Below, piece after piece: positions 35,670 to 44,062 of a stretch of DNA of 55,543 bases (within the stretch, counting starts at the first letter, position 1; each line of letters starts with the position of its first letter). The notes beneath the pieces were generated by a model. The model had not been told where the DNA came from. It did no database searches and saw only the letters and a list, made by a program, of their open reading frames with translations. The DNA lies in contig JAJZMC010000008.1 of the NCBI GenBank assembly GCA_021803105.1, positions 1 through 55,543 on the forward strand, read 5' to 3'. Position numbers and translations under genes: made by a program. Origin of the DNA: a bacterium (lineage in GTDB: Bacteria > Patescibacteriota > Saccharimonadia > Saccharimonadales > UBA4665).

Positions 35670-36146
35670 ATGAAAGAAAATAATACGGATTTTAAATCAA
35701 CAGTATTATCAGAAAGTGTTTTTAAGACCGAGAAAATAGCTTCAGCTATTGGACATAATTTACGTGGTGGTGAAGTAATAATACTAAAGGGTGATCTAGG
35801 TAGTGGTAAGACGGCTTTTGTAAGGGGTTTAGTTAGGGGTAGTGGTAGTTTAGATTTTGTTTCTAGTCCTAGTTTTGTAATTCGTAATGATTATCAAACG
35901 GCAAGAAATATAATTGCTCATTTTGATTTTTATCGTTTGGATGATCCTGGAATTTTAAGTAGTTCATTGCAAGAATTATTAGGCGATAATCACTATATTA
36001 TTGTTATTGAATGGGGTGATATTGTCTCTGATTTATTACCTAGAAAGACAATGATTATAGAATTTTCTAGTCTTTCTAGTAATAAAAGAAAACTAGATTT
36101 AACGTATGATAAAGCATTAAGTTATTTAGTAGGTGGTTTAAATTAA
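35670..36146 (+). CDS. tsaE: tRNA t6A synthesis ATPase TsaE
   Basis: 158 residues. P-loop GDLGSGKTAFVRGL (about 44-57), SSPSFVIRNDY, HFDFYRLDD and IVIEWGD are TsaE marks. With TsaB and TsaD it completes N6-threonylcarbamoyl-adenosine at tRNA position 37. tsaB starts directly after its stop codon. Confidence 0.93.
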   Translation: MKENNTDFKSTVLSESVFKTEKIASAIGHNLRGGEVIILKGDLGSGKTAFVRGLVRGSGSLDFVSSPSFVIRNDYQTARNIIAHFDFYRLDDPGILSSSLQELLGDNHYIIVIEWGDIVSDLLPRKTMIIEFSSLSSNKRKLDLTYDKALSYLVGGLN

Positions 36147-36539
36147 GTGATTATTCTAACTATTAATACAAGTCAACCTGAAGCTGAAATTACTATTTTT
36201 AACGATCAAATAATAATTAGCGAGATTAAGTGGCAAGCACATAAATTTCTTACTACCACGCTTAATTTAACCATAAAAAATTTGTTATTAGATAATGGTT
36301 TAACCTTTAAAACAATTGAAGGATTAGTTTTTTATAAAGGACCAGGAAGTTTTACTGGTTTAAGGATTGGTGCGAGTGTAGTTAATAGTTTAGCATATGG
36401 TTTAAAAATTCCAGTTGTTGGAACATCTAAAGAGGATTGGCAAAAAAAAGGAATCCAAAAAATAATTCATAAAAAGAATGACTTTATAATTATTCCAGAG
36501 TACGGTTTAGAGGCACATATTACTTTAGCAAAAAAATAA
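36147..36539 (+). CDS. tsaB: short TsaB-like protein
   Basis: 130 residues, GTG start abutting the tsaE stop. The N-terminal ASKHA half is present (ILTINTSQPEAEITIF; GLVFYKGPGSFTGLRIGASV; GLKIPVVGTS), which binds TsaD. The second half of ordinary TsaB (about 220-230 residues) is missing, with a short tail instead. No stop-then-reopen is visible, so this looks like a reduced protein rather than a fresh truncation. Confidence 0.82.
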   Translation: MIILTINTSQPEAEITIFNDQIIISEIKWQAHKFLTTTLNLTIKNLLLDNGLTFKTIEGLVFYKGPGSFTGLRIGASVVNSLAYGLKIPVVGTSKEDWQKKGIQKIIHKKNDFIIIPEYGLEAHITLAKK

Positions 36540-36554
36540 AGATTTTAAATAAAT

Positions 36555-36583
36555 TTGACGGTTAAAATGAAGAATTGTATAGT
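36555..36583 (+). promoter_or_regulatory. promoter upstream of rny
   Basis: TTGACG (36555-36560), 17-bp spacer, TATAGT (36578-36583). Expected start near 36590, giving a leader of about 140 nt before rny, unusually long for this genome. Confidence 0.65.
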
Positions 36584-36586
36584 TAT

Positions 36587-36640
36587 ATCAGGAGAGAGAC
36601 TTTTAAAAATATTCTACTCCATGATTTGTCGTTTTATTTT
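36587..36640 (+). ncRNA. 5' hairpin then U-rich tract in rny leader
   Basis: ATCAGGAG (36587-36594) pairs with CTCCATGAT (36617-36625), one bulged A, and is followed by TTGTCGTTTTATTTT. It sits right at the predicted transcript start. It could be an attenuator/terminator, a stabilising 5' hairpin, or a short sRNA. No known riboswitch consensus recognised. Confidence 0.4.
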
Positions 36641-36729
36641 AAGCTTATATATTTGTTATAACTAAAATCAGATTGTATGTATTAAATAATATTTAATCAA
36701 GTTTGATTTTATTTTAGAAAGGATTATTT

Positions 36730-38238
36730 ATGTTGCAGGCTATTTTAGCAATCATAGGTGTTGCTATTGGTTTTGGATCTAGTCAAATTATTAATAAAAA
36801 ACGTTCTATATCTACTAAGGACGAGGCTACTAAGGAATTAACTAAAGCTAAACATGAAGCTGAAAAATTAGTAACTAAAGCTAAAGAAGATGCTCAAAAA
36901 GCTATCGAAGAAGCGAAAAAAGAAGAACAAGCTAGACGTTCTGAACTTCAGAGTTTAGAAAAAAGACTAGTAACTCGTGAAGAGTCATTAGATAAAAAAC
37001 TTGATGAATTGGATAAACGACAAGAAAATCTTAGAAAAAGTGAAGATGAACTAGATAAATTGAAAAATGAAATTCGTGATATTAGACTTAAACAACAAGA
37101 TAAACTTGAAAAAATCGCTAAACTGACTAAAAAAGATGCGGCTGATAAATTGATTCAAATGACAGAGAGAGATATTAGTAATGATTTAGTAGGTTTAGTT
37201 GGTAAATTACAAAATGAAGCCAAGGAAACTGCTGAAGAAAAGGCTGCTTTAATTATAACTACTGCTATGGAAAGAATGTCTAGTGAGGTAACAGCAGAAA
37301 GAACAATTACCAGTGTTAAATTAGAAGATGAAGAAATGAAGGGTCGCATTATTGGTAAAGAAGGTCGGAATATTCAAGCTTTACAAAAAGCTACTGGTGT
37401 TGATATTTTAGTTGATGATACTCCTGGCTATGTTGTTCTTAGTAGTTTTGATCCAGTTAGACGAGAGGTAGCCAGACAAGCTCTTGATATGTTAATGAAA
37501 GATGGTCGTATTCACCCTGGAAGAATAGAAGAAATTGTTGAAAAAGCTCAAAAAAATATTGAAAAAGAAGTTTTTCGTGCTGGTGAAGATGCGGCTAGAG
37601 AAGTTGGTATTGTAGGTATTCCAAAAGAGATAGTACAATTATTAGGTGAATTAAAGTTTCGTACTAGTTATGGTCAAAATGTTTTAAAACATAGTACAGA
37701 AATGGCACACATTGCGGGTATGATAGCAGAAGATTTAGGAGCTAATATTAAAGTAACTAAATATGCAGCTTTAGTTCATGATTTAGGTAAGGCTTTGACA
37801 CATAAAATGGAAGGTAAACATCATCATATATCTGGTGAGATATTAAGGAAATATGGTGCTCCAGAAGAAGTAGCTTTAGCAGCCGAGCAACACCATGATG
37901 ATGTTGAAGCAACTTCTGTTGAAGCATTAATCATTCGAGTGGTAGATGCTATTAGCGCTTCACGTCCTGGTGCTCGTAATATTTCAGCTGAAAATTTTGG
38001 AGAAAGAATGAGAGATTTAGAGAATGTTGCTAATAGTTTTTCTGGTGTTGATAAAACTTATGCAATCAGTGCTGGTCGTGAAATTAGAGTGTTCGTAAAA
38101 CCTCAATCAATTGATGATTTGAGTGCTATTAAATTAGCTCGTGATATAGCAACAAAAATTGAATCGACTATGCAGTATCCTGGTACCATTAAGGTTAATG
38201 TAATTCGTGAGACACGAGCTATTGAATTTGCTAAATAG
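36730..38238 (+). CDS. rny: ribonuclease Y
   Basis: 502 residues: N-terminal membrane helix (about 3-19), a long charged coiled coil (about 30-150), KH domain (GRIIGKEGRNIQALQKATGVD) and HD domain (NVLKHSTEMAHIAGMIA; VHDLGKAL; EQHHDD). Membrane-bound endonuclease that starts mRNA decay. SD AGAAAGGA is present. It is followed after 17 nt by the YmdB-type gene, its common partner in Gram-positive bacteria. The long leader may allow feedback control. Confidence 0.95.
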   Translation: MLQAILAIIGVAIGFGSSQIINKKRSISTKDEATKELTKAKHEAEKLVTKAKEDAQKAIEEAKKEEQARRSELQSLEKRLVTREESLDKKLDELDKRQENLRKSEDELDKLKNEIRDIRLKQQDKLEKIAKLTKKDAADKLIQMTERDISNDLVGLVGKLQNEAKETAEEKAALIITTAMERMSSEVTAERTITSVKLEDEEMKGRIIGKEGRNIQALQKATGVDILVDDTPGYVVLSSFDPVRREVARQALDMLMKDGRIHPGRIEEIVEKAQKNIEKEVFRAGEDAAREVGIVGIPKEIVQLLGELKFRTSYGQNVLKHSTEMAHIAGMIAEDLGANIKVTKYAALVHDLGKALTHKMEGKHHHISGEILRKYGAPEEVALAAEQHHDDVEATSVEALIIRVVDAISASRPGARNISAENFGERMRDLENVANSFSGVDKTYAISAGREIRVFVKPQSIDDLSAIKLARDIATKIESTMQYPGTIKVNVIRETRAIEFAK

Positions 38239-38255
38239 TGTAGAGTTTTATTTTT

Positions 38256-39062
38256 ATGAATATCTTATACATTGGTGACATTATGGGATCGTTCGGAGTA
38301 AAAGTAGTATCTAAAGTTTTACCTCAACTTTCTAAAGATTATAAAATTAATATCATTATTGCTCAAGCTGAGAATGTAACAAATGGAAAAGGAATTAGTC
38401 AAGATGATTATAGATATTTAAAGCAACTTGGCATTGATTTCTTTACTGGAGGAAATCATATTTTTGCTGATGAGTCGATAAATTCTAGTCTTAATGACAA
38501 AAATCAGCCAATCGTTGTACCGGCTAATTACAATGATGAAAATTTAAATAATGGGGCAAAAATTTTAAAAACTCGTTGGGGAGATATTTTAGTGGTAAGT
38601 TTATTGGGGCAAATTGTTGGTAAAGATTCTAATCGTTTATTTAATAATCCTTTAATAACAATTAATAAAATTTTAACTCAAACCAGAAATCACAATTATT
38701 TTGCTAAAATCATTAACTTTCACGGAGACTATAGTAGTGAAAAGATTGTAATTGGGCATTTTTTGGATGGTCAAGTAAATGCCGTAATTGGTGATCATTG
38801 GCATGTTCCAACGGCTGATGCTAGAATATTGCCAAAAGGTACTGCTCATATATCTGACGTTGGTATGTGTGGAGCACTTAATTCTTCGCTCGGTATTAAA
38901 TCTGAGGTTATTATTGATCGTTGGTTATCAGGTTTAAAAAATCGTAATGTTTTAGAAGATACAGGGTCTTGGCAATTTAATGCTGTGGTAATTAAAATTG
39001 ATGAAAAAAATTCTAAAACTCTTTCAATTAAGTCAATTAATTTAAGTGACAAAAAATTATAG
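38256..39062 (+). CDS. YmdB-family metallophosphoesterase
   Basis: 268 residues: ILYIGDIMGSFG (Asp), AENVTNGKGI (Asn), GGNHIFAD (Asn-His), HFLDGQVNAVIGDHWHVPTADARILPKGTAHISDVGMCG with the histidine cluster. The family hydrolyses 2',3'-cyclic nucleotides in vitro and affects RNA levels and biofilm choice in Bacillus. Gene order rny then ymdB is conserved. Confidence 0.9.
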   Translation: MNILYIGDIMGSFGVKVVSKVLPQLSKDYKINIIIAQAENVTNGKGISQDDYRYLKQLGIDFFTGGNHIFADESINSSLNDKNQPIVVPANYNDENLNNGAKILKTRWGDILVVSLLGQIVGKDSNRLFNNPLITINKILTQTRNHNYFAKIINFHGDYSSEKIVIGHFLDGQVNAVIGDHWHVPTADARILPKGTAHISDVGMCGALNSSLGIKSEVIIDRWLSGLKNRNVLEDTGSWQFNAVVIKIDEKNSKTLSIKSINLSDKKL

Positions 39063-39101
39063 TAAATGCTAATTTAGTAGAGTATAATTAGACAATCGTT
39101 A

Positions 39102-39178
39102 CGGGATGTGGCGCAGTTGGCTAGCGCGCGCGGTTTGGGACCGCGAGGCCGGAGGTTCGAGTCCTCTCATCCCGACCA
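39102..39178 (+). tRNA. tRNA-Pro (TGG)
   Basis: Acceptor CGGGATG/CATCCCG with the C1-G72 pair typical of tRNA-Pro, anticodon stem CGCGG/CCGCG with loop TTTGGGA, T loop TTCGAGT, A73 and encoded CCA. One of two tRNA genes here with no TA islet on the 3' side. Confidence 0.95.
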
Positions 39179-39262
39179 GAAATAACTTATGAAATTTAAC
39201 ATCTTCTTTATTGCATATAACGTAGTATTATTTTTTTTATTTCAATGTAAAATAAAGACTGA

Positions 39263-39886
39263 ATGATAGTTTTAATTTTATTAGCAATTTTTGTATTACT
39301 CATTATTAACGAGTTTTGGTGGAAACACACTAACAAGATTAGTGAAACTAATAGAAAATTTGTTCATATAACTGTAGGTAGTTTAGTAGCATTTTGGCCT
39401 TTTTTAATTAGCTGGCAAGATATTAGATATTTAAGCTTAGCTTTTATAATTGTCATTATAGTTTCAAAGTATTTTAATATCTTTGAAGCAATACACTCAG
39501 TTGAAAGACCAACGATTGGTGAAGTTTTTTTTGCTGTTGCTGTTGGCTTAACTACTTATATTACAAATAATAAGTGGATATATCTTATTGCTATATTGCA
39601 AATGAGTTTGGCTGATGGTTTGGCAGCTATATTGGGTGTTAAATTTGGTTTAAAAAATCGTTATAAAGTTTTCGGGCAATATAAAAGTTTGATTGGTAGT
39701 TTAAGTTTTCTGACTTGTGCCTTTTTGTTGCTTATTTTATATAGCTCAGTAGTTAGTGGTATAAGTATTATTTTATTATTTAATCTGGCTTTGTTTTTAA
39801 CTGCCATTGAAAATATTGGTGTTTTCGGTATAGATAATTTATTGATACCAATATTAACGGTAGTTTTTCTTCGTCTTATTGGCTAA
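39263..39886 (+). CDS. dolichol/phytol/diacylglycerol kinase-like membrane protein
   Basis: 207 residues, about six membrane helices, with RKFVHITVGSLVAFWPF near residue 31 and ADGLAAILGVKFG plus KSLIGSLSFL, the signature of the CTP-dependent polyprenol/phytol kinase and CDP-DAG synthetase superfamily. It probably phosphorylates a lipid alcohol; which one is unknown. Overlaps the 3' end of the convergent P-type-ATPase-like gene by 11 nt. Confidence 0.8.
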   Translation: MIVLILLAIFVLLIINEFWWKHTNKISETNRKFVHITVGSLVAFWPFLISWQDIRYLSLAFIIVIIVSKYFNIFEAIHSVERPTIGEVFFAVAVGLTTYITNNKWIYLIAILQMSLADGLAAILGVKFGLKNRYKVFGQYKSLIGSLSFLTCAFLLLILYSSVVSGISIILLFNLALFLTAIENIGVFGIDNLLIPILTVVFLRLIG

Positions 39887-41720
39887 TTTTTTGTAATTTA
39901 TAGTCTTTAAATAAAATGAAAATAACGATTAGAATAATGTTGATTGGTGATATTAAAGTGCTTAATGTAAGACTATAGTTATAATGGAGTGCCAGTACAA
40001 TTAATAGTAAGTTTATAAATAAACTAGCTATAATAAGTTGTTTAATGTTTTTATAATCTTTTGAGGCTATTTTATGGATGTAAAGTACCGTTGTTAAATC
40101 ATTGTTTGGTAAAATTATATTGGCTGGATTATCTAATAAATTTGGTATGTTTTTATTTAATTCGATTGATACATTAGATCTTTGATAAAGGGGATTATTG
40201 TGAGCATTAGTACTTATAAAAATAAATGGTCGTCTTTTTTCGTTTTCTAAATAATTTAATTTATCTTTTAGAGAATAATTATAGTAAAATTCGGATATAT
40301 TAAGTTCATTGGCAACTAGCTTAGTTGCGTATTTATGATCACCGCTCATAATAATCAGATTTTTAAAATTATCTTTAAGATATTTTATTGCCTTTGGAGT
40401 GGTATCGGCTATTTTATTTTCGAAAATAATCGTACCTACTAAATGGTTATCTATAACTATAAGTATAGCTGTTGAATTAATTGTTTTAGGATTAAATTTT
40501 TTAGGAATAATAATTGAATTTTGTTCGATTATTTTTGGTGAACCTATTTGAATGATTTGATTTTTATAGTTTGCTTTTAGGTGATGTTTATCAATCTGTT
40601 GGATATTCTTAATTTTTAGAAGTTTTAATTTTTTATGTTTAATTTGATTTATAAGAGCCTCGGCTATTTTGTGATTTATATTGGTTTGCATTGAAGCAGC
40701 TATAATCAGTAATTCATCATTTGTTAGATCAGAAAAAGAAACTATTTTTTCGATTACATCGTAATCTGAATTAAGAACATTATTTTTAGTGAAGACCACA
40801 GACTTTGCTTTAACCAGTCGTTCTAAATTTTTACCTGATTTTATTATTACATTATTTTTAGCTAAAATTTTAATCGTACTTAAATAAGCTGTCGTGGCTG
40901 GTAAGAGTAGTATAAATGGTGAAGAAAGCACTATAATCTTCAGGAAATTATTATGGTTATTAGTGAGCATGAAGTCTAATATAGCTATAGTTAAAACAAT
41001 TAAATAATAAACAAATACGTTATTAATAATTAATTTAGAGGTTGTTGATTGACTTATTAAAGCTTGTTTTATGGTTTTATTTTTTAATGATAAGTAACTT
41101 TCAGAATATGAGTTATTAATTTTTGCAATAATAGTATTATCTAAATTGACTGACCCTTGATAGAGTATATCACCAACTGATTTTGTTATTTTTTGATTTT
41201 CAAAGATAATCGATTCATCAAAATTGCTTTTACCTTCAATAATCGTACAGTCAGCTGGGATAGTTTCTCCAGCCATAATAGTAATTTTATCGTTTTTCTT
41301 TAATTTAATTACTAATTGATCAATAATCTTTTTGCCAGTGTTTAAGTGACTTACTAGATTTTTTGCATTAAAACTTGTTATGGTTTTATTTTTTAAGTAT
41401 TTTAGTAATATTTTTTCTATAACGGGATAAAGTGTTAAAAATAGTAGCATAATTAATGAAACTGTGTAGTATCGATAAATAATCGAGAAAATAATAGCTA
41501 CAATACCAATAATGTTAAGATCATAATTACCATATCTAAAATGATCATAAAATTGGTATAGGGTTGGTATTAAAACAAGTATTGCTTCAATAATAGCTAG
41601 CCAAACTACATATTCAGATAAATTGATTTTTTCAAGAATTAATGCACTGATAAGGCCGATTATACTTAAAAGTAATAAAGAGTAAGTTTTAATTTTTTTA
41701 AAAATAATTTTAATTATCAT
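39876..41720 (-). CDS. P-type-ATPase-like protein without catalytic motifs
   Basis: 614 residues with the layout of a heavy-metal P-type ATPase: paired helices, actuator-like part (KNDKITIMAGETIPADCTIIEG; FDESI), helices with FILLLPATTAYLSTIKILAK and IKSGKNLERL, then nucleotide and phosphorylation parts. The essential motifs are replaced: DKTGT reads TKNNV, TGES reads FENQ, TGD reads SGD, GDGxND reads STNAHN, CPC reads SPF. With no phosphorylatable Asp it cannot pump by the P-type cycle. The frame is intact and an SD (AAAGGA) is present, so it is kept as a pseudoenzyme rather than decaying. Confidence 0.82.
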   Translation of the reverse strand: MIIKIIFKKIKTYSLLLLSIIGLISALILEKINLSEYVVWLAIIEAILVLIPTLYQFYDHFRYGNYDLNIIGIVAIIFSIIYRYYTVSLIMLLFLTLYPVIEKILLKYLKNKTITSFNAKNLVSHLNTGKKIIDQLVIKLKKNDKITIMAGETIPADCTIIEGKSNFDESIIFENQKITKSVGDILYQGSVNLDNTIIAKINNSYSESYLSLKNKTIKQALISQSTTSKLIINNVFVYYLIVLTIAILDFMLTNNHNNFLKIIVLSSPFILLLPATTAYLSTIKILAKNNVIIKSGKNLERLVKAKSVVFTKNNVLNSDYDVIEKIVSFSDLTNDELLIIAASMQTNINHKIAEALINQIKHKKLKLLKIKNIQQIDKHHLKANYKNQIIQIGSPKIIEQNSIIIPKKFNPKTINSTAILIVIDNHLVGTIIFENKIADTTPKAIKYLKDNFKNLIIMSGDHKYATKLVANELNISEFYYNYSLKDKLNYLENEKRRPFIFISTNAHNNPLYQRSNVSIELNKNIPNLLDNPANIILPNNDLTTVLYIHKIASKDYKNIKQLIIASLFINLLLIVLALHYNYSLTLSTLISPINIILIVIFILFKDYKLQKISQ

Positions 41721-41924
41721 ATAATCCTTTTTACGAAATACTATTCGGTAAATTATACCAGTTATATTTTGCTTAATTAGTATTATTTTTAAATTTAATC
41801 AGTAATAATTTATATTTTTAAATAGATAAAAACGTCTTAGATTAATGAAAGTACTTAATTTAGACTAAAAAGTAGTATAAATTATATTAAAGGTTAATAA
41901 TTTTGTTTATGAATATTATAATAA

Positions 41925-42002
41925 TGGGGCGAATGATGGGGCTCGAACCCACGGCCTCCGGAGCCACAATCCAGCGCTCTAACCAACTGAGCTACATCCG
42001 CC
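41925..42002 (-). tRNA. tRNA-His (GTG)
   Basis: Encodes G-1 and C73 (the His-specific extra pair), acceptor GCGGATG/CATTCGC, anticodon stem CTGGA/TCCGG with loop TTGTGGC, T loop TTCGAGC, and CCA. No accessory islet on its 3' side. Confidence 0.95.
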
Positions 42003-42087
42003 ATATTAACAGAGGTGATTATAAACTAATCTTTATAATAAAACAAATTTTTTTTAAAATTTAAATTTTGGGTTATAATAAAATAAT

Positions 42088-42804
42088 ATGACAAATCAAA
42101 TAGATAAAGTAAATGATCAATCGAAAACTATTAATATTTTTGGCGAAGTTGTAAGTTTAAATAATTTATTAGGTATTTTAATATCTTTGTTGATTTTCTT
42201 TTTTTGTTTCGCAATCGCAGAACAACATGTCGCATCGGGATTAAATAAAAGAATCTTTTATGATATTAATAATTTATCAAATTCATTTAAGAATGTAGCG
42301 TTATTTATTACTGAGGGTTTAGGGGCAGCTTATCCAATAATTGTTTGTGTCTTAGTGCCTGCAATTTTTAAAAGATGGAGATTAGCTTGGAGATTTTTTG
42401 TGACAGTTGGTGGAGCTGGTGTATTGATGGAAATAGTGAAAGTTATTGCTAAACAACCAAGACCGAATGTTTTATTACAGGGACATTTAAATGTTAGGGC
42501 AGTAGAAAAGGGATTAACTAGTTTTCCATCTGGTCATCAATCAGTTGCAACAGCTATGGCTTTAACATTGTGGTTAATTTTACCTACTAAGTGGCGTTTT
42601 TTGTCGGTTATTTGGATTATTCTTGTCGCAGTTTCCAGAGTATATTTGGGTGTTCATATGCCGATAGATGTACTTGGTGGTTTCGCTATTGGATTATTTA
42701 TGTTTTATGCGGTTAAATTATTACCAACTAAACTAGCTAAGTTATTTTATTTAGATAAAGAAGAACTTTTATTAGAACCTCAAGATTTAAAGATTAGTAA
42801 ATAA
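42088..42804 (+). CDS. PAP2-family membrane phosphatase
   Basis: 238 residues, about six helices, with the three acid-phosphatase motifs: KVIAKQPRP (KxxxxxRP), FPSGHQSVA (PSGH) and SRVYLGVHMPIDVLGG (SRxxxxxHxxxD). Likely removes phosphate from a lipid such as undecaprenyl pyrophosphate or phosphatidic acid. It could work with the lipid-alcohol kinase 2 kb upstream. TATAAT at 42074-42079 ends 8 nt before the ATG. Confidence 0.88.
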   Translation: MTNQIDKVNDQSKTINIFGEVVSLNNLLGILISLLIFFFCFAIAEQHVASGLNKRIFYDINNLSNSFKNVALFITEGLGAAYPIIVCVLVPAIFKRWRLAWRFFVTVGGAGVLMEIVKVIAKQPRPNVLLQGHLNVRAVEKGLTSFPSGHQSVATAMALTLWLILPTKWRFLSVIWIILVAVSRVYLGVHMPIDVLGGFAIGLFMFYAVKLLPTKLAKLFYLDKEELLLEPQDLKISK

Positions 42805-43158
42805 TTTTTTCTGATTAGGAATAGATAATTAATATAAATAATTTTTAATATTTTGTAATTTTAATTATTTAATTTCGTTTTATAATACTAATAGTTACGA
42901 AGGTTCAATAAGGGTACATGTTATTATGAACTTTTCAAAATATTTTTGATTTTATTAGTTTTAGTGTCTCTCATATTGTAATACTAATATATTTAGTGTT
43001 TATCATGGTACCCCCTATTTGATATGTTCAGAAGAAATTATTATCAGATAATTGCAGCTTTAGCCAAAGAAGTACTACTGGTGAATCAGCATTGAGTTAG
43101 TTTTCTACTATTTTTTGTACAGCCTAAGGGTAATTTTTATAGTTAGGTTGAAGCTAAC
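42805..43158. other. gene-free stretch with far border of tRNA-Arg islet
   Basis: 354 bp with no convincing ORF. It holds an imperfect hairpin (AAGGTTCA at 42899-42906 with TGAACTTT near 42927-42934), perhaps a PAP2 terminator, and the tRNA-end copy at 43005-43014. The right part (43015-43158) is islet DNA with no visible feature. Confidence 0.5.
43005..43014 (-). repeat. copy of tRNA-Arg(UCU) 3' end (att-like)
   Basis: ATGGTACCCC is identical to 43853-43862, the CCA-containing 3' end of tRNA-Arg, in the same orientation. The BrnT/BrnA-type TA pair lies between. Consistent with a left border made by insertion at the tRNA end. Confidence 0.55.
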
Positions 43159-43440
43159 TTATTTGTTAGCTGCCATAAGTTCTTCGTCAACCTTTTCGCT
43201 TAGATAAACCTTCATTAATGACTGGTAGGGGACGCCTTTTTGATTTGCTAAAACTTTAATATGAGCAAGCAATGGAGCGGGTAGTCTCATTGAAATTGAT
43301 TCAGAAGACAACTTAAGATTAGGGAATATGGTCTCCTCGGCTTTAGACCAGTCTATATAGTCAGTAGTACTATGAGTATCCCAAAATTCTGCCTCTTCTT
43401 TGTCGTTTTTAAAGTCTGGAATTTTTTTAAGCTTCTTCAT
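43159..43440 (-). CDS. BrnA/CopG-type antitoxin
   Basis: 93 residues: charged N-terminal arm with AEFWDTHSTTDYIDWSKAE (toxin-binding region of this family), then SSESISMRLPAPLLAHIKVLANQKGVPYQSLM, a ribbon-helix-helix. Its start overlaps the toxin's 3' end by 14 nt, and the toxin comes first, the normal BrnT-BrnA order. Confidence 0.85.
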   Translation of the reverse strand: MKKLKKIPDFKNDKEEAEFWDTHSTTDYIDWSKAEETIFPNLKLSSESISMRLPAPLLAHIKVLANQKGVPYQSLMKVYLSEKVDEELMAANK

Positions 43441-43723
43441 ATTGTTTCCTCTCCTTTCTATCCATATCTCTTATAGATATGATTCTTATTTCCTCTCTTC
43501 TAAGTGTAAAAGTGACCTGTAATCTTCTCTTATTTTTTGTTTGCCCTAAACCATGATAGTGTTGCTCTTTATCGGAAGAGTGCCTGATGTCTTTGCTTGT
43601 CAAGAAAGGTCTTTGTGTAAATATTTCTTCTGCTTCTTGGGTAGTCACATTATGCTTTATAAGGTTCTTACGAATATTGCCTGTGTCCCACTGGAATGTG
43701 ATTGTTTTAGGCAATATCCTCAT
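43427..43723 (-). CDS. BrnT-family toxin
   Basis: 98 residues matching BrnT ribonuclease-like toxins: TFQWDTGNIRKNLIKHNVTTQEAEEIF, then RRLQVTFTLRREEIRIISIRDMDRKERKQYE, the two conserved ends of the family. A consensus promoter (43730-43758) precedes it by 6 nt, giving a leaderless mRNA. Confidence 0.87.
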   Translation of the reverse strand: MRILPKTITFQWDTGNIRKNLIKHNVTTQEAEEIFTQRPFLTSKDIRHSSDKEQHYHGLGQTKNKRRLQVTFTLRREEIRIISIRDMDRKERKQYEEA

Positions 43724-43729
43724 CGTTAA

Positions 43730-43758
43730 AGTATATTCTTAGTATATACATTTGTCAA
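43730..43758 (-). promoter_or_regulatory. promoter of BrnT/BrnA operon
   Basis: Minus strand: TTGACA (43753-43758), 17-bp spacer, TATACT (43730-43735), 6 nt to ATG. On the plus strand AGTATAT occurs twice (43730 and 43741), a possible operator. Confidence 0.75.
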
Positions 43759-43788
43759 GAGTTTAACTGACCATTCCTAGCTAATCCC

Positions 43789-43806
43789 CTAGAGGATTCG
43801 AACAGA
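43789..43806 (-). other. tRNA T-arm-like remnant
   Basis: CTAGAGGATTCGAACAG resembles the T arm of a minus-strand tRNA (GTTCGAATCC core) but lacks the rest. It lies between the BrnT promoter and tRNA-Arg, similar to remnants at 20353 and 55352. Confidence 0.4.
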
Positions 43807-43853
43807 TTAGAGTTAAATGAACAGGGAACTTTTGACAGAGGTAGTTGCACAGA

Positions 43854-43930
43854 TGGTACCCCGAGCAGGATTTGAACCTGCGACCTTAGGCTTAGAAGTC
43901 CTCTGCTCTATCCAGCTGAGCTATCGGGGC
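43854..43930 (-). tRNA. tRNA-Arg (TCT)
   Basis: Acceptor GCCCCGA/TCGGGGT (G1-U72), D arm, anticodon loop CTTCTAA, T arm GCAGG-TTCAAAT-CCTGC, A73 and CCA. The anticodon stem GAGGA/GCCTA has mismatches at 27-43 and 31-39, which is unusual. Bears the BrnT/BrnA-type islet on its 3' side. Confidence 0.88.
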
Positions 43931-44062
43931 ATATTGATTACAAATTAGAATTATAACATAATTTTTCAGTTATATTTTTTAATAATAGTTATTTTAAAAA
44001 AGTTTAAATAGTAATTTATCCTAAACTAGGTATACTAAAAGTAGATATTTATTAATACAAAA

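Noticed and set aside
36587-36640. Known riboswitch before rny
   Set aside because: The hairpin does not match preQ1, SAM, TPP or other consensus cores that I can recognise.
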